64,000 nt of DNA from Desulfolinea sp050305405 (GTDB taxonomy: Bacteria > Chloroflexota > Anaerolineae > Anaerolineales > Villigracilaceae): NCBI GenBank assembly GCA_050305405.1, contig JBNLFG010000009.1:124001-188000 (forward strand). Reading direction: 5' to 3'. The translations under genes were made by a program, and so were the position numbers. Shown here piece after piece: positions 1 through 9,781 of the stretch; the first letter of the stretch is position 1; each line of letters starts with the position of its first letter. Under the pieces are notes generated by a model. It did no database searches. It was not told where the DNA came from and worked only from the letters and a program-made list of their open reading frames with translations.

Positions 1-368
1 AAACACGAATCTACCCCGCCCTGCTGACGCAGGCTGGAAACCGTTTAAACGGTAACGAGAAGATTGCGCCCGAAAACATCGAGATGGTCTACTGGTTCGC
101 AAATTTCCCACATGAGCCAGCGATTTTCAAATATAACGACGCCAAGTTCCAACGAGATTGGGATAGCGTCGAAAAGGCGATACAAGAACTCAGTGCTGCT
201 AAAGACTTCCCGATGGCAGAGGATGAGCACCCTTGCCGTTTTTGCACATTCCGCTCGTATTGCGATCGCGGCAAGGAAGCCGGGAATTGGGATGAATTTG
301 AAGGGGAAGCCGATACAGAGGAAAACTTTACACTCGACTTTGAGCAAATCGGGGAAATTGCGTTTTAA
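1..368 (+). CDS. PD-(D/E)XK nuclease family protein, C-terminal part
   Basis: The reading frame is open from base 3, so only the C-terminal ~121 residues are in the window. The visible part carries a C-x2-C-x5-C cluster (HPCRFCTFRSYC), which matches the last three cysteines of the iron-sulfur staple of RecB/AddB/Cas4-type PD-(D/E)XK nucleases. The upstream piece TRIYPALLTQAG fits the end of the nuclease core. In this family the fourth cysteine and the catalytic acidic residues lie further upstream, outside the window. The protein is probably a helicase-nuclease subunit or a stand-alone RecB-family nuclease used in DNA repair; the fragment cannot separate these. The gene converges with the minus-strand gene that ends at 403. 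Confidence 0.75.
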   Translation, partial: TRIYPALLTQAGNRLNGNEKIAPENIEMVYWFANFPHEPAIFKYNDAKFQRDWDSVEKAIQELSAAKDFPMAEDEHPCRFCTFRSYCDRGKEAGNWDEFEGEADTEENFTLDFEQIGEIAF

Positions 369-371
369 AAC

Positions 372-403
372 GTTTTAACGTTAGAACGTTCCAACGTTAA
401 AAC
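372..403. terminator. Inverted repeat between convergent genes
   Basis: An 11-bp perfect stem (GTTTTAACGTT at 372-382, AACGTTAAAAC at 393-403) with a 10-base loop lies four bases after the upstream stop and touches the stop codon of the minus-strand gene. It may act as a two-way terminator, but it lacks a clear T-run. Similar AACGTT/ACGTTTT-rich palindromes occur at 29108-29148, so a dispersed repeat is also possible. Confidence 0.45.
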
Positions 404-1281
404 TACTGATCCACATACACACCAAGATGATTGGCAACGGGTCTCTCCCTGCCGGGGATGTGGCTGTCTATTGGAGAGTTGAGTATTTTGGCTCTGCCGT
501 CTTCTTCGATGACGAGAGTCGATGAGCCGCCACCGTCCATTGCCATCGCGGTGTAGACTCCATATTCGACTAACAGATCGGCGAGTTGGGTGAGGGTTGC
601 GCCTTCGCTGTAAAAAGGCTGGCGTCCGTCCACGACGACGATGACGAGACGGTCGGGGCCAAAATCCACGCCGAGGGCCGTGCGCGGGGCCGGGATATCG
701 GAATCAAGCCCCTCGATGGGTTCGCCTTCGACCACCAACATGTGGCTGCCGGAGATGGCGTTGAAAACTTTTCCGCTTGGGCTGCCAAATTGCGCCACAT
801 TATCCTTTGAAATATATAAAGTCGGACGGTTGCCTTCTGAGTAACGCACGCCACGCGAGATGGTCGTCCCGATCGGGAGGACAGGGTCGCCCACATGGGG
901 GTAATAATCCAGCAGAGAATTGGAATACCAGGGATTGAAGCCATCGCCGTTGACGGCTATTTGCAAATTGAATTCACGTAAAAACTGGGAAGTGGTACGC
1001 GCATTCAGTGGATATTCGGCCTTTTTATCGTCAGGCGGGGTGACAAAAAAGCTGATGCCCGCCGTGTGCAAATCAATCGTGATGATATGTGCCACCCACA
1101 AACGCGGCTCGGTGTGTACTTTGCGTCGATAGGTAATGCCATCACCAAGGCTGCGTTTCATCTCGATCGGCAGCGGCCGCCCTGAGAAGTAGATCGAGGG
1201 TGCGACAACAATAAAAAGCAATATAGCAAAGAACCAAAAGGCTTTATTTTTGAAAAGTTTTTTGAACATCTTATAGACCAA
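403..1281 (-). CDS. Phosphodiester glycosidase family (NAGPA-like) membrane-anchored protein
   Basis: The protein has 292 residues. A basic start and a hydrophobic stretch at about residues 12-32 make an uncleaved N-terminal anchor, with the rest outside the cytoplasm. The C-terminal half has the family signature AMDGGGSSTLV, and a GDGFNPWY stretch lies mid-protein. These match the phosphodiester glycosidase (DUF2233/NAGPA) family, whose members remove sugar caps from phosphodiester-linked glycans or act on cell-wall exopolymers. The start used gives MVYKMFKK; an internal ATG four codons later is equally possible. The substrate is not predictable here. There is no obvious operon partner, and a degenerate copy of a dispersed palindrome follows the start. 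Confidence 0.8.
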   Translation of the reverse strand: MVYKMFKKLFKNKAFWFFAILLFIVVAPSIYFSGRPLPIEMKRSLGDGITYRRKVHTEPRLWVAHIITIDLHTAGISFFVTPPDDKKAEYPLNARTTSQFLREFNLQIAVNGDGFNPWYSNSLLDYYPHVGDPVLPIGTTISRGVRYSEGNRPTLYISKDNVAQFGSPSGKVFNAISGSHMLVVEGEPIEGLDSDIPAPRTALGVDFGPDRLVIVVVDGRQPFYSEGATLTQLADLLVEYGVYTAMAMDGGGSSTLVIEEDGRAKILNSPIDSHIPGRERPVANHLGVYVDQ

Positions 1282-1300
1282 ATATTTTAAAGTTGTTATA

Positions 1301-1364
1301 CAGTCTCTGAGAAAACGTCCTTCGACTTCAGGCTCAACGGCTGTCGCCCTCCGCTCAGGAACTG
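1301..1364. repeat. Dispersed palindromic repeat family A, short copy
   Basis: The segment begins CAGTCTCTGAG and ends CTCCGCTCAGGAACTG, with CGTCCTTCGACTT inside. It shares these blocks with longer copies at 18298-18433, 20184-20295 and 44684-44814. The ends are inverted complements of each other. This copy lacks the left internal arm. Confidence 0.7.
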
Positions 1365-1394
1365 TGCTTTTTATTAATGTATACGTTCTTTCTA

Positions 1395-2111
1395 TTAGAA
1401 AACCAATCTTAACCCTGTAACCACCAGCAAGACCAAAACGATCTTGCGAAAAACTTCAGGGTTGATCCAGCGATCTGTGCTCAGGCCAGCGATGATGCCA
1501 ACAACCAGCCACGGCAAGCCGCGCCAAAAGAGCGACCAAATCTCAGGCGTGAAACTCCCGCTGAGAAAATGTCCCAGCAAGACAATAATACTGTTTTGAA
1601 TGAAGAAAGTCTGCAAGTTGCCTTTGAAGGTATCCGGCTCCCATTTTTTGCAACTCGCATAAACGATGACGGGCGGGCCCGGCGTATTATATGCGCCACC
1701 CAGGAGCCCCCCCAGAAAACCTGCACCGTACGCCCATCCGCGCGACTTTAATGCTGGCAACTTCAAACCCGATAAAGCGTAGAGTGCGTATCCCGCAATG
1801 ATGATGCCCAATAAAGGCAGCGTGATAGCTTCATCTAGACGACGCAGGAGAAAGATGCCCAAAGGCACGCCCACAAAGGATGCCAAGATCAACGGCAGCA
1901 TTATTTTGAATTGCAGCGAACGCCAATAGCGCAGCAAGACGCCCAGATCGACCACAAAAGCGACCAAGGCCACCAACGCGATCGAGGCTTGAATACCGAT
2001 CAAATTTGGCAGCAAGGCCATCGAAACGAGCGCCACGCCAAAACCAGAAAGTCCCTGCGTAAAGGCGGAAAGGAAAAGTATCGCAGCAATCAACGTAAAA
2101 GAAGTTTCCAT
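1395..2111 (-). CDS. TauE/SafE family transporter (sulfite exporter-like permease)
   Basis: The protein has 238 residues and is almost entirely hydrophobic, with about seven or eight membrane spans. It shows the two-halves layout of TauE/SafE permeases, with a G-F-G-G/G-x-G-V-P rich N-terminal block (QGLSGFGVALVSM, FVGVPLGIFLLRR) and a second GFLGGLLGGAYNTPGPPVIVY block of the type conserved in the second repeat. The family exports sulfite, sulfoacetate or related organosulfonates. No sulfur-metabolism gene sits next to it, so the substrate is open. The length is normal for the family. The start ATG at 2111 faces the divergent gene that begins at 2196. Confidence 0.85.
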   Translation of the reverse strand: METSFTLIAAILFLSAFTQGLSGFGVALVSMALLPNLIGIQASIALVALVAFVVDLGVLLRYWRSLQFKIMLPLILASFVGVPLGIFLLRRLDEAITLPLLGIIIAGYALYALSGLKLPALKSRGWAYGAGFLGGLLGGAYNTPGPPVIVYASCKKWEPDTFKGNLQTFFIQNSIIVLLGHFLSGSFTPEIWSLFWRGLPWLVVGIIAGLSTDRWINPEVFRKIVLVLLVVTGLRLVF

Positions 2112-2195
2112 ATCATCTCCATTACAGAAGGCCCCATTATACCCACGACGGTTATTCAGCGATAAAATATCCCAACATCGAAAAAAGGAGTTTCC

Positions 2196-3095
2196 ATGAA
2201 ATACGCAGTCAGCATCAGCTTGGGCAGTTCAGCACGCGACAAACGTGTCGAAGTCAATTTCAACGGGGAAAAAGTTGTCATCGAGCGCATGGGTATGGAT
2301 GGCGACATCGCAAAAGCCAAAAAGACCTACGAATCCCTCGACGGTCAGGTCGATGCCTTTGGCATGGGCGGGGTCGATATGTATCTGCGGGTCGCGGGGA
2401 AGGAACATCCACTCAAGGCTGCGCTCAAACTCATCGAAAACGTGCACCAAACCCCGGTCGTGGACGGTCGCGGGCTAAAGCATACCCTGGAAAGACGCGT
2501 CTTTGAACTCGCCGCCCCTGCGCTCGGCAGCATCCCATCCTTCCAAAAAGCATTTATTCCCGTCGCGGTCGACCGGATTGGTCTCGCGACTGCCGTCTGT
2601 GAAACCAGCCAATCCGTCATCTTTGGGGATCTGATGGTGGCACTCAACCTGCCGCTGCCCGTGAACGGGATGGACAACTTCCTGCGCATCGCCAAAGTGA
2701 TGATGCCCTTCGTCAGAAACTTCCCGATGAATATGCTCTTCTACGGCAGTGACGGCGCCGAGCAGAAACCGAAATATGTGAAGTATTGGAACGAATCGGA
2801 TCTGATCGCCGGGGATTTTCTCTTCATGCGGAAATATATGCCCGAACGGATCGACGGCAAAACCATTATCACGAATACGACCACGGAAGAAAACTTGCTC
2901 CTGCTCAAGGAACGTGGTGCCCGACAAGTAATCACCACCACCCCACGCTACAATGGACGCAGCTTCGGCACCAATATGATGGAAGCCGCCCTCACCGCTT
3001 ACGCTGGCAAAAGGCGCCAACTCAGCGATGCCGAACTAAATGCCCTGATCGACGAACTTGATCTGCGCCCTCAGGTAGATATTTTCGACGCATAA
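2196..3095 (+). CDS. Conserved protein of unknown function (quinate dehydrogenase-like label)
   Basis: The protein has 299 residues, is soluble, and is preceded by a good AAAGGAG site. I recall homologues in Chloroflexi and Firmicutes that carry an automatic label of quinate/shikimate 5-dehydrogenase, but I cannot see a convincing Rossmann GxGxxG motif to back this. Visible features are a G-M-G-G-V-D stretch near residue 56, a DRIGLATAV block near residue 125, and a C-terminal part with TNTTTEENLLLLKERGARQV that looks like a nucleotide-binding alpha/beta segment. It is divergent from the TauE/SafE gene with an 84-base gap. I assign no function. Confidence 0.6.
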   Translation: MKYAVSISLGSSARDKRVEVNFNGEKVVIERMGMDGDIAKAKKTYESLDGQVDAFGMGGVDMYLRVAGKEHPLKAALKLIENVHQTPVVDGRGLKHTLERRVFELAAPALGSIPSFQKAFIPVAVDRIGLATAVCETSQSVIFGDLMVALNLPLPVNGMDNFLRIAKVMMPFVRNFPMNMLFYGSDGAEQKPKYVKYWNESDLIAGDFLFMRKYMPERIDGKTIITNTTTEENLLLLKERGARQVITTTPRYNGRSFGTNMMEAALTAYAGKRRQLSDAELNALIDELDLRPQVDIFDA

Positions 3096-3596
3096 CAGCC
3101 AAGTAAGACAACTTGTTTTTTAGAAAGCACGATGTACAATGAAATATAAAGTACACGTGTTTTTCTTTTAAAACAACCCTATTCTGACCAACTAAGGTCA
3201 ATATGTGCAAAATCTACTAAAACCTAAGTGGCTACAAGAAAAAAGGTGTGATTGTAAGGTGTTTGCAACCTAAAGCGTGGAGGGGCTATGTATAATATTT
3301 TCATGTAAGTGCAACATATTTGGTGAATTCTTATGAGAGAATGCTTTCAACGATAAAATGACGATCCCTAAACATCATCCTTCTGAAAAGTTTTATCAAC
3401 TTCATTTACCGGGGGAAATGATCGATGTTGTTTATTCAATAAAGAAACTGTTTTTCTCCCCAATTTCTTTTTTCCACATACAAAACGTTAATTCAAAAAC
3501 AGCAGAACCATCTATGCTGTTTTTTTTGTTTGTTCCATTAAAAACACAATCGTTCTACCATCTTTGCAATCACGTTAGAAGAATGGAGTCATGACC
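3096..3596 (+). other. Gene-poor leader upstream of the sensory locus
   Basis: This stretch of about 500 bases is AT-rich and has no convincing gene. It holds a TATAAT box at 3291-3296 (weak -35) and a 10-bp hairpin followed by a T-run at 3495-3527. A 78-codon open frame at 3358-3594 was rejected because it has no ribosome site, unlikely composition, and runs into the next start codon. If transcription starts near 3303, the sensor mRNA has a leader of about 290 bases with the hairpin inside it. Confidence 0.5.
3495..3527 (+). terminator. Intrinsic terminator or leader attenuator hairpin
   Basis: AAAAACAGCA (3495-3504) pairs perfectly with TGCTGTTTTT (3515-3524) over a 10-base loop, and more T bases follow. 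It lies about 65 bases before the sensor start. As the preceding gene ends 400 bases upstream, it could be a late terminator or an attenuator in the sensor leader. Confidence 0.55.
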
Positions 3597-6428
3597 ATGA
3601 GTGAAACAGAACGCTCATCTCTTCCCCAAGACAAAACCATCCGTCAGGTAACTTCCCTCAGCCGGACGATTACAGGGAACCACTTGGCCTTTGTCGCGCT
3701 TGGTGTTTACTTAGCGATCCAAACCAAAGGTGCCTGGCAAGCATACGCAATCGTACTCTTAGCTTCAAGCGCTTTCATTGGAGCCCTAATAGCCACGAAC
3801 TTAATCCAACGCGGGCAGTTAAGAAGAGGTGGCTGGGTTCTCTTCACTACGAGTTGGATCGCACCTGCATTCGCAGCCTGGGTACTCGCTGACTTCAGCC
3901 TTGTATCAATTGGCTTCATCCTGATCTCAACCTACTTTATTATCACTTTGGGAATGACCAAAGAAACGCGGCGCACAGCATGGATCAATACGGCCTTCGT
4001 GTTGCTAATCCCCATTGCTGCCAGAATCATAGATCCGACATGGCGCTTGGTTTCTGCGTTCATGTTGACGGCCGCCCCAATTATCACGGCTATTATGGGG
4101 ATAGCCCTCCTTTTTATCATTATCCAGCGAGCGCTTACACGCGGCAATATACGAACAAAGCTGCTTGTACCAACATTGCTCTTCATCGCCCTGCTTATTG
4201 CTGCAATCATTGGCTATAACGATTATATTACTGTTCAGCAATTTAACGCAGATGAGGAAAGCCGCCTTGAAATCATGCATGATATTTTTATTGCTCGCGT
4301 CTTGAGTGATGAAGATTTCGCAGTTGCACTTGCCCTTCAAACAGCTCAAAACACAGATATTCAAGAAGCATTTGCAAAACAAGACCGCGAGCGCCTGATC
4401 GAGTTAACATTACCCAGTTACGAAGAGCTTGATGCTCGCTTTGGTGTTCCCCAACACCAGTTCCATCTTCCGCCAGCAACATCCTTCCTGCGATTACACA
4501 ATCTTGACAACTATGGTGACGATCTATCAACTTTTCGTTTTACTGTTTTACAAGCGAATAACGAAAACCGGGTTGTTTCAGGACTAGAGGTTGGACGCGG
4601 CGGCGTTGGTATTCGTGGCGTCGCTCCGATCAACTACGAAGGACAGCATGTTGGCACGGTAGAATTCGGGCTTAACGTCGACCAAACACTACTTGACACG
4701 CTCAAAAATGAATATGGCTACGACTTCCAATTAGGCATCAGCAAGGACGCTGCCGAGATCGCAACTCTTTCACCTCCCGAGGCTTTCTCTTCCATAAAAA
4801 GCGATCAAATATTCCTGCTAGCGACCACGCTCACAAATCCGTTTCTGGCAGACGAAAATAATTATATTCAAGCCTTAGCGGGCACACATGCGCTAACACA
4901 CTTAACCATTGACAATAACGAATATGCTGTACACACAGTGCCTCTTGTCGACTTCTCAGGGAAAGTAGTAGGCACTCTCGATATCGTCTCCGATTATACA
5001 GCAATCGTTACACAACAACGCAATCAGATCATTCTCTCATTAGCCATTCTCATTGGCGCACTCTTGGTCATCGGGGCTGGCTTCTTTTTCATCGCCAATC
5101 AAACGCTACGCCCTATCGGTACACTGACTGCATCTGCAAATGCGATCGCTGCTGGTGACTTCACGAAAACCGCAAAGGTTGAAAGCGATGACGAGCTAGG
5201 TGTGCTTGCAACAACGTTCAATTCAATGGCGGCACAAATCGAAGAAAGTGTGAGAACACTCGAGGATCGTGTTGCTGAACGCACAAAAGCGCAGGAGACT
5301 GTTGCTGAAATTGCCACAACAACGGCTACGATTATTGATGCAGATGAAATGCTCACAAGAATGGTACATCTAACGCAGCGAGGCTTCGGTCTGTATCACG
5401 CGCATGTATTCACATACGATGCAAGCACAGAAAACCTACAGATTGTGGCATGTGGCTTTCAGGAAGGGGACCCAAATGAAGGCACACATGAAACGGGTGT
5501 TATTCCGCTAACGCAAGAGCGCTCCCTTGTAGCGCGCGCGGCTCGATCTCGCCAAGCGATCATCATCAATGACGTACGGAACGAAGAAGGCTGGCTTCCC
5601 AATCCATTACTGCCAGAAACACGTGCTGAAATGGCCGTTCCGCTGATTGTTGGTAACGAACTGCTCGGCGTACTCGACGTCCAATCGGAACATCTGGATG
5701 CCTTTAGCAAAGAAGATGCCAATATCCAGACAACGCTCGCATCACAAGTCGCCGTTGCTCTTAAAAACTCCACATCCTACGCAGAAAGTCTAATCAACGA
5801 GAAGCTTTTAGCAGATGCGCTGAAAATATCTCGCCTGGGCAACTGGACATATGATGTACATCAAGACATCTTCACCTTCAACGACCAGTTCTATGCAGTC
5901 TTTCGTACAACAGCAGAAGAAGCTGGCGGGTACGAATTAACATCTGCTGACTATGCCCAAAAATATGTACATCCCGAAGATGTCCCTATGGTTGGCGAAT
6001 CAATTCAGGCTGCGATGGAATCGAAAGAGCGCATTTACACAGCCAACTTGGAGCATCGGGGCATTTTCCCCGATGGCACAACAGGCTATATCACAGTCAG
6101 CTTTACCGTAGAGCGAGATCAAGACGGGAACATAATCCGATGGTCAGGGGCGAACCAGGACATCACCGAACGCCGCAGTCTGGAAATTGAAGCGTCTATA
6201 CGCGCGAAACAACAGACAACGATTAACACGATCTCGCAAAAAATCCAACAAACAGATACCATCGAAGAAGCCATGAAAATCGCAGCTCGAGAGCTCGGAC
6301 GCGCCTTGGGCAGTCCCCAAACACTCGTTGCGCTTAACACCAGTGCGCTGACAGGTGATGATGAGGTCGTCAGCAATGTTGAAAACCCGGAAACACCTGA
6401 ATTAACAGAAACAGGAGTTGAAAAATGA
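3597..6428 (+). CDS. Membrane sensor with Cache-like, HAMP, GAF and PAS domains, no kinase
   Basis: The start at 3597 (943 residues) is preferred: GGAG at 3585-3588 is 8 bases from it but only 2 bases from the alternative ATG at 3591. About the first 205 residues hold several membrane spans. An outside sensor region follows (about 210-480) with a GDDLSTFRFTVL and GVGIRGVAPI block typical of Cache-like ligand sensors. Next come a span, HAMP (about 503-570), GAF (about 571-725) and a PAS fold beginning at ISRLGNWTYDV (about 740-860). It has no HisKA, HATPase, GGDEF or methyl-accepting domain, so it must signal through a partner. It overlaps the next gene by four bases (ATGA), a sign of translational coupling within a four-gene sensory operon. 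Confidence 0.85.
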   Translation: MSETERSSLPQDKTIRQVTSLSRTITGNHLAFVALGVYLAIQTKGAWQAYAIVLLASSAFIGALIATNLIQRGQLRRGGWVLFTTSWIAPAFAAWVLADFSLVSIGFILISTYFIITLGMTKETRRTAWINTAFVLLIPIAARIIDPTWRLVSAFMLTAAPIITAIMGIALLFIIIQRALTRGNIRTKLLVPTLLFIALLIAAIIGYNDYITVQQFNADEESRLEIMHDIFIARVLSDEDFAVALALQTAQNTDIQEAFAKQDRERLIELTLPSYEELDARFGVPQHQFHLPPATSFLRLHNLDNYGDDLSTFRFTVLQANNENRVVSGLEVGRGGVGIRGVAPINYEGQHVGTVEFGLNVDQTLLDTLKNEYGYDFQLGISKDAAEIATLSPPEAFSSIKSDQIFLLATTLTNPFLADENNYIQALAGTHALTHLTIDNNEYAVHTVPLVDFSGKVVGTLDIVSDYTAIVTQQRNQIILSLAILIGALLVIGAGFFFIANQTLRPIGTLTASANAIAAGDFTKTAKVESDDELGVLATTFNSMAAQIEESVRTLEDRVAERTKAQETVAEIATTTATIIDADEMLTRMVHLTQRGFGLYHAHVFTYDASTENLQIVACGFQEGDPNEGTHETGVIPLTQERSLVARAARSRQAIIINDVRNEEGWLPNPLLPETRAEMAVPLIVGNELLGVLDVQSEHLDAFSKEDANIQTTLASQVAVALKNSTSYAESLINEKLLADALKISRLGNWTYDVHQDIFTFNDQFYAVFRTTAEEAGGYELTSADYAQKYVHPEDVPMVGESIQAAMESKERIYTANLEHRGIFPDGTTGYITVSFTVERDQDGNIIRWSGANQDITERRSLEIEASIRAKQQTTINTISQKIQQTDTIEEAMKIAARELGRALGSPQTLVALNTSALTGDDEVVSNVENPETPELTETGVEK

Positions 6429-9400
6429 CTCAACAAGACACATCATCTTCCGAAGAACATGTAAACAAAATTTACCGTATTGCTCAGCTCTCTCTTGGCG
6501 CTGCTTCAGTTGTCTTCCTGTCTATCTTATTCACCAGCATACAACAGGGTATCTGGCAACTGTATCTGACAGCCGCTATTACCGCAGCTCTTCCTATTGC
6601 AATCATTGTAGCCATGCGCACTATCCGAGCAGGGAAACTAGATACGGGCATTTGGATAATATTGATCGGCCTCTGGGGCGTTCTCCCCGTTGGCTCTCTT
6701 TTTATAAATGGTCTCAATATCATCAACGGGGCTTCCGTGATCGTCTTAACGATTACCTATTCCGCCCAAATGCTGGATAGAGATCAGGCTAGGCGTGCCA
6801 ATATTTATGGTTTCTTCATTGGCATCGCAACCGCTCTCTTAAGTCTGATGTCGTTTAACTTCTCACTCATCATCCCACAAATCCAAACCATCGCCCCAGC
6901 AATGACAATCTTAACCGCTGTCACGACCATCTTTTTGGCCATCTGGTATTCCAGAGAAGGGATTGCCCAGTTATGGCGGTCTTCTATCCGCAACCGTCTG
7001 ACAATCATCGTGGCTGCTACAGCCATCATCCCGGTACTATTAGTCAGTCTTATTCTCGGATTTAGCACCTACACACAGGTGAAAGGTGCACTTACGCAAG
7101 ACACCTTCGATAAGCTGAGCGCGATAGAAAACATCAAACACACCCAACTAGTGAGCTTCTTTTCCGAGCATGAAACCGACATGATAGCCCTGGGTGAAAC
7201 GACAGCCGCTCTCCGACAGGAAGCCATTGCTAAACTTGATGCGATTAACACCCTGAAAAAGGATGAGATATTGCGCACCTTTGAAGGTTGGGATAATGAT
7301 ATTCGCAGTGCTGCCACATCCAAAGTTGTGGAAGGTATTAGCGACTTGAGCATCGGCTTTCAAGAGATTGGTGGCACCCAAGTACGCAACCTCTATCTAG
7401 GAAAAGCTGAATTAGAAAATGCAAGAGACCAGAGCCTTTATAGCGCCGCCCATTTTGAAAAACACACCTTCCTTACAACATACATAAATAGCCGTGGATT
7501 TGAAGATGTCTACCTGATTGATGCGGCGGGGAATGTGATCTACAGCGTGCAAAAAGGTGAGGCTTTTGGCACTAATCTCATTTCTGGCCCCTATCGAGAC
7601 AGCAACCTGGCAACGCTATACCAAAGTCTCATAAACGAAAAGGCAGGGCAATCATCTTGGGCAGATATGGCTTTATTTGATGGGGAATACGCCATGTTCA
7701 TCGGCACGCCCATTTTCCAGAATTCCACCTTTGCAGGTGTTCTGGCCTATCAAATACCAATCGCGCAAATCGACTCCCTCGTGCAAAAGCGCACTGGCCT
7801 AACCGCATCAGCTGAAACCTATCTGGTTGGAAAAGTTAGCGATGGCATTCAACTGCGCAGCGATCGCATTATCAAAGAAGGTGCTGTTGGCGATCCAAAA
7901 ATCGGCTTGGACGCAGACCGCGCTCTGGCAGGTGAAACAGACCATGAGTTCAAGATCGGCAGTACCGGAGACTACGAAATCAGTTCTTTTACCCCCTTAA
8001 ATATCCATGGCTTAAACTGGGCCATTATCACAACCGGTAACGTGATTGAAATCTTTTCCCCACAAGTTTTTGGACGAGAAAAAGATTATTTCGGTACTCA
8101 CGCAGACACTTATAATTATTACGACATCTTCCTGATCAGCTCAGATGGCTACATTTTTTACACATCAAAAAAGGCAGCTGATTACCAGACAAATATCCTC
8201 ACAGGAAAGTATAGCAATACCAACCTGGCAGATCTGGTGCGCCAAATGGAAAAAGAAAAGCGATACGAGTTCGTAGATTTTGAACTCTACGCCCCATCTG
8301 GTGATGTGCCAGCAGCCTTCTTCGGCATTCCCCTACTCAACGAAAGTAATCAAAACGAAATTGATCTCTTCGTAGCAGCCCAGGTTCCTGTTGCTGAAAT
8401 CAATGCGATCATGAATGAAGCAGATGGTCTTGGAGAAACCGGCGAATCCTATATCATCGGCGAAGATTTCCTTGGCCGCATGGACTCACGTTTCATCGCA
8501 GACTTCGGTGTAGAAACAACCGTCCTAAACCCGGATTTCGCAGTCAATACAGAAGCTGTCCGCGCAGCGCTTGCAGGCGAAACCGGACAAGGCACAATCA
8601 TAGATTATCGTGGCATACCTGTATTGAGCACATGGAAACCCATCGTTATTCATGATCCAGACGCTGAGCACCCCCAAGGTCAGCTTTGGGCCGTTCTAAC
8701 AGAAATCGACGAAACGGAAGCGCTCCAGTCAGTCAATCAACTGGCAACGGGTCTTGGACTAATCATCAGTCTGGCCGTACTTACACTAGGCGGCGCAGCT
8801 GTTTTCCTGGGAACACGTTTCGCAACCGGATTTGTAACCCCTATTATCGACCTGACAGATACCGCGACTCAAGTCGCCGCAGGCAACCTTGCCCTGCGGC
8901 TTGCTACCGATAGTCAAGATGAAATCGGTACCCTAACCAATACCTTCAACACCATGACCGCCCAACTTGAGGAAACCCTGGGCGGCCTGGAAGAGCGCGT
9001 TGCAGCCCGCACAAAAGACCTCGCAACCGTTGCAGATATCAGTACCGTTACAGCAACCATCAGTGACCCCTTCCAAATGCTCGTCAACACGGTGCAGCTA
9101 ACCCAGCGCGGCTTCAATCTCTATCACGCTCACGTATTCACTTATGACAAAGAAAGCGACATCTTAGGCATCGTAGCTTGTGGCTACAAAAAAGGCGAAG
9201 AGCATGAAGGTACTCACGACACAACCACCATCCCAATTGGACAGGAACAATCCCTTGTAGCGCTTGCCGCTCGCACCAGGAAACCCGTTATCGTCAACGA
9301 TGTACAAAACGAACCTGGCTGGCTGCCCAACCCACTCCTTCCTAAAACGCGTGCTGAGTTGGCTGTCCCAATGGTCGTCGGCGATGAACTCCTCGGCGTG

Positions 9401-9763
9401 CTGGACGTACAGTCAGAATATCTTGATGCCTTCACTGAAGAAGATGCGAATATTCAAATGACCCTCGCATCCCAGATTGCAACCGCGCTACAAAACACTC
9501 GCCGTTACTACGAAACACAAAAACGCGCAGAATTGGAATCACTTGTCAACGTGATCGGTCAACGCATCCAACGTACCACATCCATTGAAGATACATTACA
9601 AACAGCGATTCGTGAGCTGGGCACGGCCATTGGTGCAAAACGCGTAAAAGCCAGTATTCAATCGGCATCCACTGATACGCTTAGCGAACCCGTTGCCTCC
9701 TATTCGGAACAACCCCAAGACAACAATCAAGTAATTGAACCCGAAGATACGCCTGCTGAGTAA
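6425..9763 (+). CDS. Membrane sensor with tandem Cache domains, HAMP and GAF, no kinase
   Basis: The protein has 1112 residues. The N-terminal ~180 residues are a multi-span membrane region like that of its neighbours. A further span at about 190-215 precedes a very long outside region (about 215-770) that contains two similar Cache-like sensors, each with a D-x-Y-LI-x-x-G-x-I/V-x-Y-S/T pattern (EDVYLIDAAGNVIYS and YDIFLISSDGYIFYT). A span near 775-795, HAMP (about 795-855) and one GAF domain (about 865-1025) follow, then a short tail. There is no output domain. The GAF region is nearly the same as those of the genes on both sides, showing that these proteins are paralogues. The start overlaps the previous stop (ATGA) and 18 bases separate its stop from the next start. 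Confidence 0.85.
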   Translation: MTQQDTSSSEEHVNKIYRIAQLSLGAASVVFLSILFTSIQQGIWQLYLTAAITAALPIAIIVAMRTIRAGKLDTGIWIILIGLWGVLPVGSLFINGLNIINGASVIVLTITYSAQMLDRDQARRANIYGFFIGIATALLSLMSFNFSLIIPQIQTIAPAMTILTAVTTIFLAIWYSREGIAQLWRSSIRNRLTIIVAATAIIPVLLVSLILGFSTYTQVKGALTQDTFDKLSAIENIKHTQLVSFFSEHETDMIALGETTAALRQEAIAKLDAINTLKKDEILRTFEGWDNDIRSAATSKVVEGISDLSIGFQEIGGTQVRNLYLGKAELENARDQSLYSAAHFEKHTFLTTYINSRGFEDVYLIDAAGNVIYSVQKGEAFGTNLISGPYRDSNLATLYQSLINEKAGQSSWADMALFDGEYAMFIGTPIFQNSTFAGVLAYQIPIAQIDSLVQKRTGLTASAETYLVGKVSDGIQLRSDRIIKEGAVGDPKIGLDADRALAGETDHEFKIGSTGDYEISSFTPLNIHGLNWAIITTGNVIEIFSPQVFGREKDYFGTHADTYNYYDIFLISSDGYIFYTSKKAADYQTNILTGKYSNTNLADLVRQMEKEKRYEFVDFELYAPSGDVPAAFFGIPLLNESNQNEIDLFVAAQVPVAEINAIMNEADGLGETGESYIIGEDFLGRMDSRFIADFGVETTVLNPDFAVNTEAVRAALAGETGQGTIIDYRGIPVLSTWKPIVIHDPDAEHPQGQLWAVLTEIDETEALQSVNQLATGLGLIISLAVLTLGGAAVFLGTRFATGFVTPIIDLTDTATQVAAGNLALRLATDSQDEIGTLTNTFNTMTAQLEETLGGLEERVAARTKDLATVADISTVTATISDPFQMLVNTVQLTQRGFNLYHAHVFTYDKESDILGIVACGYKKGEEHEGTHDTTTIPIGQEQSLVALAARTRKPVIVNDVQNEPGWLPNPLLPKTRAELAVPMVVGDELLGVLDVQSEYLDAFTEEDANIQMTLASQIATALQNTRRYYETQKRAELESLVNVIGQRIQRTTSIEDTLQTAIRELGTAIGAKRVKASIQSASTDTLSEPVASYSEQPQDNNQVIEPEDTPAE

Positions 9764-9781
9764 GCAATCAGGAGTTATAAA

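Noticed and set aside
3358..3594. 78-codon open frame before the sensor operon
   Set aside because: It has no ribosome site, contains the hairpin/T-run, runs into the next start and has no recognisable protein features.
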